Below, in pieces: positions 6,201 through 11,035 of a stretch of DNA of 13,379 nt. A model generated the notes under the pieces. That model was not told the origin of the DNA and did not search any database. It saw only the letters and a program-made list of their open reading frames with translations. Both the position numbers and the translations under genes were made by a program. Every line of letters starts with the position of its first letter. Positions within the stretch are counted from its first letter, which is position 1. Origin of the DNA: DASPJQ01 sp035299065 (GTDB taxonomy: Bacteria; Bacteroidota; Bacteroidia; Flavobacteriales_D; UBA2798); assembly GCA_035299065.1 (NCBI GenBank), contig DATGXI010000093.1, positions 1 to 13,379 of the forward strand, given 5' to 3'.

Positions 6201-6634
6201 TTAAACCACAGAGCAAACAGAGGTTTACCGGAGCAAACAGAGAAACTTCGCTGTATCTCCCGGTTAAAAATATATTCATTTAAACTCCGCGGCCCTCTGC
6301 AAAAACCTTTGCGCTCTTTGCGGTTAAAAAAGCAATACGTCAAGCTCCACGCCCTTTATAAAACCTCTGCGTCTTCTGTGGTTAAAATAGTCTACCATAA
6401 AGTCTTTGCGCCCTTTTGCAAAAACCTTTGCGCCCTTTGCGGTTAAAAAAGCAATAAGTCAAGCTCCACGCCCTTTATAAAACCTCTGCGTCCTCTGTGG
6501 TCAAAATAGTCTACCATAAATTTTAGCGCCCTTTGCGGTTAAAAAAAGAACAAGCTAAACTCCGCTGCCCTCTTGGTTTATTACTTATCTTTATTTAATG
6601 CGTAAGCCAACCTCTGCGCCCTCTGTGGTTAAAA
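6201..6634. repeat. Intergenic array of a CTCTGTGG-TTAAAA phrase, including a 119-bp tandem duplication
   Basis: A core made of two 9-mers (ACCTCTGCG, TCCTCTGTG or close variants) plus GTTAAAA recurs in forward orientation at 6306-6329, 6364-6387, 6425-6448, 6483-6506, 6521-6544 (first word altered) and 6611-6634. One reverse-complement copy lies at 6201-6223. Partial copies occur near 6246-6269, 6283-6300, 6404-6420 and 6557-6580. Superimposed is a long duplication with a 119-bp period: 6302-6401 and 6421-6520 match at 96 of 100 positions, including non-core sequence such as AGTCAAGCTCCACGCCCT. The last copy lies inside the folC reading frame. Similar wording occurs, from memory, in intergenic DNA of many bacteria. 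No transposase or recognisable mobile ends are present. The rest of this gap (6117-6200) holds no supported gene. Confidence 0.85.
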
Positions 6635-7917
6635 AAAAGCAAATAAAACTTCCTTTAACACAAAAAAAATCTGTGGCTAAAACAAACAGGCCAATATCAT
6701 CCTACAAACAAGCCATTGAATTTTTGTATTCGCAAATCCCCGTTTTTCACAACATAGGGGCAGCTGCCTATAAACCCGGTTTGCAAAATACCTATGCCGT
6801 TGCGCAATTATGCGGTAATCCACACATCGGCCTAAAATGCATTCACGTTGCAGGTACAAACGGTAAAGGATCCACATCACACATGCTTGCATCCATATTC
6901 CAGGAACTTGGATGGAAAACCGGTTTATACACATCGCCCCACTTAAAAGACTTTCGTGAGCGCATTAAAATAAATGGCAAGCCTATTCACGGAAAATTTG
7001 TAGTTGATTTTGTAAACAAACATTCAAAACAAGTTGCCCAAATTCAGCCCTCTTTTTTTGAACTGACCTTTGTAATGGCCCTTGATTATTTTGCGCATAA
7101 AAAAGTTGATATTGCCATAATTGAAACCGGTTTGGGTGGCCGCCTTGACAGTACCAACATTGTTTTTCCCGACCTAAGTGTAATTACCAACATCAGCAAA
7201 GATCATGTGCAGTTCCTTGGAAATACATTGGAAAAAATTGCCTTTGAAAAAGCCGGCATCATAAAACCAGGTATTCCTGTTGTGGCAGGCCAGGCAAGTG
7301 GCACTGTAAAAAAAGTGTTTGAAAAAACAGCGAAACAACATGAAAGCCCCATTTTTTTTGCCGATAAATTAAAATTACCGGCAAATTTAAAATCCGAATT
7401 AAAGGGAAGTTACCAGCCAAAAAATTTCCGTACTGTGTTAAAGTCCATTGAGGTATTAAATAAATCTGGTTACAATATTCCGGCAAAAACCGCACTAAAG
7501 GGAATTCAAAAGGTTATTACAAACACCGGTTTAATGGGTCGCTGGCAAGTTGTTTCTGAAAGTCCGCGTGTGATTGCCGACATTGGGCATAACGAGGCAG
7601 GAATAACAGAAGTTATAAAAAACCTCTCAAAAGAAAAATACAAAAATCTTCACATCGTTTTTGGTGTTGTTAATGATAAAGACGTTTCGGCCATGCTCAA
7701 ACAGCTTCCAAAAAAAGCAATATATTATTTTACCAATGCAAAAACCCAGCGTGCATTACCGGCTGCTGAAGTAAAAAAGCAGGCAGCAGCGTTTAAATTA
7801 AACGGCAATGCGTACACATCAGTAAAATTCGCCTTAAAAGCAGCAAAAGCCAATTGCAAAAAAGGTGATTTGATTTTTGTGGGAGGAAGTAATTTTGTTG
7901 TGGCCGAGATACTCTAA
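6598..7917 (+). CDS. folC: Bifunctional folylpolyglutamate synthase / dihydrofolate synthase (Mur-ligase family)
   Basis: A cytoplasmic ATP-dependent ligase that adds glutamate to dihydropteroate and to folates (EC 6.3.2.12 / 6.3.2.17). The 439-residue frame contains the P-loop HVAGTNGKGST (83-93), GLYTSPHLKDFRERI (109-123), ETGLGGRLDSTN (176-187), ITNISKDHVQFLG (196-208), KAGIIKPG (218-225), GLMGRWQ (311-317) and the C-terminal-domain motif DIGHNE (328-333), all expected for the family. The start is uncertain. FolC proteins normally begin near SYKQAIEFLYSQIP (residue 35 here). The ATG at 6598 gives a 34-residue Lys-rich leader, partly encoded by the upstream repeat phrase. An in-frame GTG at 6673 (V26) would remove most of it. 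I list the ATG form as the longest possibility. The gene follows the TonB-like gene but is separated from it by a terminator and repeats, so it is probably transcribed separately. Function is firm. Confidence 0.93.
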   Translation: MRKPTSAPSVVKKKQIKLPLTQKKSVAKTNRPISSYKQAIEFLYSQIPVFHNIGAAAYKPGLQNTYAVAQLCGNPHIGLKCIHVAGTNGKGSTSHMLASIFQELGWKTGLYTSPHLKDFRERIKINGKPIHGKFVVDFVNKHSKQVAQIQPSFFELTFVMALDYFAHKKVDIAIIETGLGGRLDSTNIVFPDLSVITNISKDHVQFLGNTLEKIAFEKAGIIKPGIPVVAGQASGTVKKVFEKTAKQHESPIFFADKLKLPANLKSELKGSYQPKNFRTVLKSIEVLNKSGYNIPAKTALKGIQKVITNTGLMGRWQVVSESPRVIADIGHNEAGITEVIKNLSKEKYKNLHIVFGVVNDKDVSAMLKQLPKKAIYYFTNAKTQRALPAAEVKKQAAAFKLNGNAYTSVKFALKAAKANCKKGDLIFVGGSNFVVAEIL

Positions 7918-7922
7918 TGTGA

Positions 7923-8116
7923 CCTATGGCTATTGCCTTTTCAGTGTTACGTTTAAAAATCTGTGTAATTTGTGTAATCTGTGGCCATTACCTTTTCAAT
8001 TTATCATTTAAAAATAGGTGTAATACGTGTAATCCGTGGCCATTACCTTTTTAATTTATCGTTTAAAAATCTGTGTAATTGGTGTAATCTGTGGCTTCAT
8101 TATTTATAATTTAGTC
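7923..8116. repeat. 55-bp tandem repeat array between folC and lhgO
   Basis: Two full 55-bp units lie at 7951-8005 and 8006-8060. They are followed by a decaying third copy (8061-8116) and preceded by a half copy (about 7923-7950). Each unit starts with TTTAAAAAT words and then has three 9-mers in register, such as AATCTGTGT, AATTTGTGT and AATCTGTGG. It ends with CCATTACCTTTT and an ATTTATC word. The internal 9-bp period nested in a 55-bp period suggests two rounds of tandem growth. The array fills almost the whole 211-bp gap between the genes, and no gene is seen in it. The wording resembles intergenic phrases I recall from other Bacteroidota. Confidence 0.88.
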
Positions 8117-8128
8117 AAAAATTAATCC

Positions 8129-9349
8129 GTGGAATCATCTTTCGATATAGCCATTGTTGGCGGAGGCATAGTGGGAGCGGCAACTTTTTACAAATTGCAA
8201 AAAAGTTACCCCAACCTCAAGTTAATCCTCATTGAAAAAGAAAACAAGCTGGCCGATCACCAAACCGGCCACAATTCAGGCGTAATTCACAGTGGCCTTT
8301 ATTATAAACCGGGATCCAAAAAAGCAGTGAACTGTGTAAATGGTCGCCATGAATTGGTTGCCTTTGCCAAAGAACACAAGATCAAGCACGATGTGTGCGG
8401 AAAAATTGTGGTGGCTACCCACCAAAGTGAACTGGAAAACATGGAGCGCATTTATAAAACAGGTCTTGAAAATAAAATTGAAGGACTTGAAAAAATAAAT
8501 GCACAGCAAATTAAAGAGCACGAACCGTTTTGCGAAGGCATTGCAGGCTTATGGGTGCCCTGCACCGGTATTATTGATTACCGTGGCGCTACCGAAAAAA
8601 TGGTTGAGGTTGCGCTTGGCATTCAAAGCAAAAGTAAACTGGTTTTGGGCGAAACAGTAACCGACATTGTGCATTTTGAAAAAAGTTCGGCTTTGTATAC
8701 ATCAAAGCAAAACAGGTTCGAAGCACGTTTTGTAATTTATTGCTGTGGTTTGCAGGCCGACCGTATTGCCAAAAAAGATGGTGTTAAATTGAAAGAAAAA
8801 GTTGTTGGTTTCCGTGGCGATTATTATGAATTAACCGATCGCGCGCATCACAAAGTAAAAAATTTAATTTATCCTGTTCCAAATCCCGATTTCCCTTTCC
8901 TTGGTGTGCATTTTACACGCATGGTGAGCGGTCACATTGAATGCGGCCCAAATGCCGTATTTACATTTAAACGCGAGGGCTATAAAAAAACATCGTTCAG
9001 CATTCGCGATACGGCCGATGCGTTAACATATAAGGGAACCTGGAAATTATTTTTTGGCAACGTCAAGTTTGGTATTGATGAATACCGCAGGGCATTTTCA
9101 AAACGTTTGTTCTTAAAAACATTGCAACGCATGATTCCTTCACTTGAAAGTGCCGATATAGTTGCAAGTGAGTCGGCAGGGGTGCGCGCTTTGTTGTTGG
9201 GCCGTGATGGTGATACGCGTGACGATTTTCGCATTGAGTACCATCAAAACAGCATTCACGTATTGAACGCACCATCGCCAGCAGCTACCGCAAGTTTAGC
9301 CATTGGTGACGATGTGGCCGGTATGGCCAAACAATATTTTAACCTCTAG
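8129..9349 (+). CDS. lhgO: L-2-hydroxyglutarate oxidase/dehydrogenase (LhgO), FAD-dependent
   Basis: A 406-residue FAD-dependent oxidoreductase of the DAO family that converts L-2-hydroxyglutarate to 2-oxoglutarate, probably at the inner membrane with quinone as acceptor, as known for E. coli LhgO. The N-terminal dinucleotide-binding motif is IAIVGGGIVGAATF (7-20) with the following acidic residue in LILIEKE (32-38). The family-specific HNSGVIHSGLYYKPGS spans 48-63. The C-terminal FAD-contact segment is near APSPAATASLAIGDDVAG (381-398). Length and landmarks match LhgO well. The start codon is GTG: an in-frame TAA lies only two codons upstream (TAA TCC GTG) and the next in-frame ATG is well inside the protein. 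The GTG sits in TAATCCGTGG, a word like the core of the adjacent 55-bp array. The gene has its own downstream hairpin and no obvious operon partner. GlcD-type or glycerol-3-phosphate dehydrogenases are less likely alternatives. Confidence 0.92.
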   Translation: MESSFDIAIVGGGIVGAATFYKLQKSYPNLKLILIEKENKLADHQTGHNSGVIHSGLYYKPGSKKAVNCVNGRHELVAFAKEHKIKHDVCGKIVVATHQSELENMERIYKTGLENKIEGLEKINAQQIKEHEPFCEGIAGLWVPCTGIIDYRGATEKMVEVALGIQSKSKLVLGETVTDIVHFEKSSALYTSKQNRFEARFVIYCCGLQADRIAKKDGVKLKEKVVGFRGDYYELTDRAHHKVKNLIYPVPNPDFPFLGVHFTRMVSGHIECGPNAVFTFKREGYKKTSFSIRDTADALTYKGTWKLFFGNVKFGIDEYRRAFSKRLFLKTLQRMIPSLESADIVASESAGVRALLLGRDGDTRDDFRIEYHQNSIHVLNAPSPAATASLAIGDDVAGMAKQYFNL

Positions 9350-9377
9350 GATTCCACGAATAACTCATTTTGTTCGC

Positions 9378-9403
9378 ACACAATCACCGTATTGTGTTTT
9401 TTT
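9378..9403 (+). terminator. Rho-independent terminator after lhgO
   Basis: ACACAAT (9378-9384) pairs perfectly with ATTGTGT (9391-9397) around a 6-nt loop, CACCGT, and a seven-T run (9397-9403) follows. It lies about 30 bp after the lhgO stop. Confidence 0.8.
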
Positions 9404-9432
9404 AACAGTGGCTTTTTTTAGGTTTAACGTCA

Positions 9433-9447
9433 GTTAATTTAATTAAC
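9433..9447. promoter_or_regulatory. 15-bp palindrome upstream of the lipoprotein gene (possible operator)
   Basis: GTTAATT, a central T, and AATTAAC form a perfect 7+1+7 palindrome ending 47 bp before the ATG at 9495. GTTAAC recurs at 9474-9479. A TACCTTTTG (9454-9462), one base longer than the Bacteroidota -7 pattern, lies just downstream. Such a short AT-rich palindrome can occur by chance, so the regulatory role is tentative. Confidence 0.3.
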
Positions 9448-9494
9448 CAGGGTTACCTTTTGGTGTTTCTGCCGTTAACTTAAAAAAGAATACC

Positions 9495-10970
9495 ATGAAT
9501 AAGTTTTTACTGTTTGCAGGTTTGGTACTCGGTATGACCGCCTGCTCAACTTCAGAAAAAAAAGAGTTGTCAAATCAAGAGAACAATGAAACCAGCAACC
9601 GAATAGGCCAGGTAAAAAAAGTGGATGAACCAATTGTGGACACGGGTTCAGTTGCAAAAACATTGCCTTTAACCCAACCAGGTATAAAAACAAATGCAGC
9701 AAATCTAAAGAGCAATGCAAACCGGTTTCCAGAAGAGTCAGTATGTCCTGTTAAGGGCACTACGCTTGATAAAAACGCAGTTCAGGCTTTTGCAATTCAG
9801 ACCAGCAGGGATACATTGCTAACGCTGGCAGGAGGAACAAAAATACTGGTGCCCGCCAATAGCTTTGCTTACAAGGACTCAGTTAACGTAAGTCCCAAAA
9901 GCGTTAGCTTGTTTATTCATGAATTTATGACACTGCCTCAATTTATAGAAGCCGGTCTGATGACATCTACGGTTGACAATAAAGTAATTGAAACGGCTGG
10001 TAGCCTTTACGTACAGGCCATTTCCAATAATACGGATACGTGCATGCTTAAATCAGGTAAGGTGCTTGAAATGGCATTTCCTGTAAAAGGTGAACGAAAA
10101 AAAGATATGCGTTTGTTTAATGGTAAAGTTGGCGATGACGGTTTTGTAGACTGGAAGGTTGATGAACTGTTGACAGTAAGAGACAGTGTTGCATGTTATA
10201 AAGACGTTGGTACGCGTTACGAACAGTTTGAGGACGGGAACATTTCCCTTGAAGAATATTACGTAAAAAACGTAAAGTTGAACCCGGTAAGTATTCCGCG
10301 CATTGAATATGATAATGTCTTTATCAATTTTGATGTCGCAGAAGGAGGAAAAATAAGAGAGATTAAAGTAACAGGTAGCGAAAATCCTTTAATTGATGCC
10401 AAGCTGGTAACAGCCACACGCTGGATGCCACAATGGAAGGCATTTAAAAGGGTTGACCGTGTTGAAAACGGTATTACAAAGTGGAAAGACTATACGGTAG
10501 GCATCATGGTAAAACTATTTGTTGATGTTCGTCATGGACGCATTTTACTTGATACAAATAACGATACGCATACTTCAGGCATTGTTAAGCATGTTGAAGC
10601 CAAAAAATATTACATAATGCAAACACGCCAGTTGGGCTGGTTAAATTGCGATCGCTTTATGGGAACCAATATATCGCCCATTGATGTTTTTGTGCAACGC
10701 GATGCAAAAAAAGAAAACTCATTTATGGTCTTGCGTGATATCCGTTCCGTTGTGCGTGGTGAAAACATAAACGGAGGAGTTCTTTTTAAAGGCTTGGGTG
10801 AAGGTGAGTTTGCTTACATGGTAAACGCTAAAAAGAAAGGCGAAAGATATCTGGTAGAAATTCAGCCCTATGTTTGTGGAAAGGGTGCTGATGGTCCTAA
10901 AACAGAACAATGGCTCACGCGTGATGAAATGGAAATGAAGATAAAATCACTTTGGGCCAGGGCCGATTAA
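9495..10970 (+). CDS. Lipoprotein of unknown function with a TonB_C-like segment
   Basis: A 491-residue protein with a lipoprotein signal: MNKFLLFAGLVLGMTAC, with a lipobox ending at Cys17, then a Ser/Lys/Asn-rich tether (about 18-75). It should be anchored to a membrane facing the periplasm or cell surface. The first globular part (about 95-225) includes LTLAGGTKILVPANSFAYKD, of a type I recall from uncharacterised Bacteroidota surface lipoproteins in which a 'GTKI.IPANAF' strand precedes a beta-rich domain. A segment at about 273-345 (DNVFINFDVAEGGKIREIKV, then ENPLIDAKLV, RWMPQWKAFKR and VGIMVKLFV) follows the order and spacing of TonB C-terminal domains. That similarity is my reading, not a search result. 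The C-terminal 140 residues contain no family I recognise. A palindrome and a possible promoter lie upstream, and a strong terminator is shared with the convergent T9SS gene. Reality as a gene is near certain; function is unknown. Confidence 0.85.
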   Translation: MNKFLLFAGLVLGMTACSTSEKKELSNQENNETSNRIGQVKKVDEPIVDTGSVAKTLPLTQPGIKTNAANLKSNANRFPEESVCPVKGTTLDKNAVQAFAIQTSRDTLLTLAGGTKILVPANSFAYKDSVNVSPKSVSLFIHEFMTLPQFIEAGLMTSTVDNKVIETAGSLYVQAISNNTDTCMLKSGKVLEMAFPVKGERKKDMRLFNGKVGDDGFVDWKVDELLTVRDSVACYKDVGTRYEQFEDGNISLEEYYVKNVKLNPVSIPRIEYDNVFINFDVAEGGKIREIKVTGSENPLIDAKLVTATRWMPQWKAFKRVDRVENGITKWKDYTVGIMVKLFVDVRHGRILLDTNNDTHTSGIVKHVEAKKYYIMQTRQLGWLNCDRFMGTNISPIDVFVQRDAKKENSFMVLRDIRSVVRGENINGGVLFKGLGEGEFAYMVNAKKKGERYLVEIQPYVCGKGADGPKTEQWLTRDEMEMKIKSLWARAD

Positions 10971-10984
10971 AAGTTCATCAAAAA

Positions 10985-11016
10985 TATAAAAGGGAACATT
11001 CCTGGTCCCTTTTATA
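10985..11016. terminator. Bidirectional terminator between the lipoprotein gene and the T9SS gene
   Basis: TATAAAAGGGA (10985-10995) pairs perfectly with TCCCTTTTATA (11006-11016) around a 10-nt loop. T-rich sequence follows on the plus strand (11018-11022), and an AAAAAT tract before the left arm gives the U-run on the minus strand. It lies between two convergent stops. Confidence 0.88.
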
Positions 11017-11035
11017 CGTTTTATAAAAATTTAAT

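Noticed and set aside
6201..6634. Integron attC sites or insertion-sequence ends
   Set aside because: No attC-type inverted core sites, no integrase or transposase, no target-site duplication. The copies are mostly in one orientation and without dyad symmetry.
7923..8116. CRISPR array
   Set aside because: The 55-bp units are contiguous and diverged along their whole length, with no alternation of constant repeats and unique spacers, and there are no cas genes nearby.
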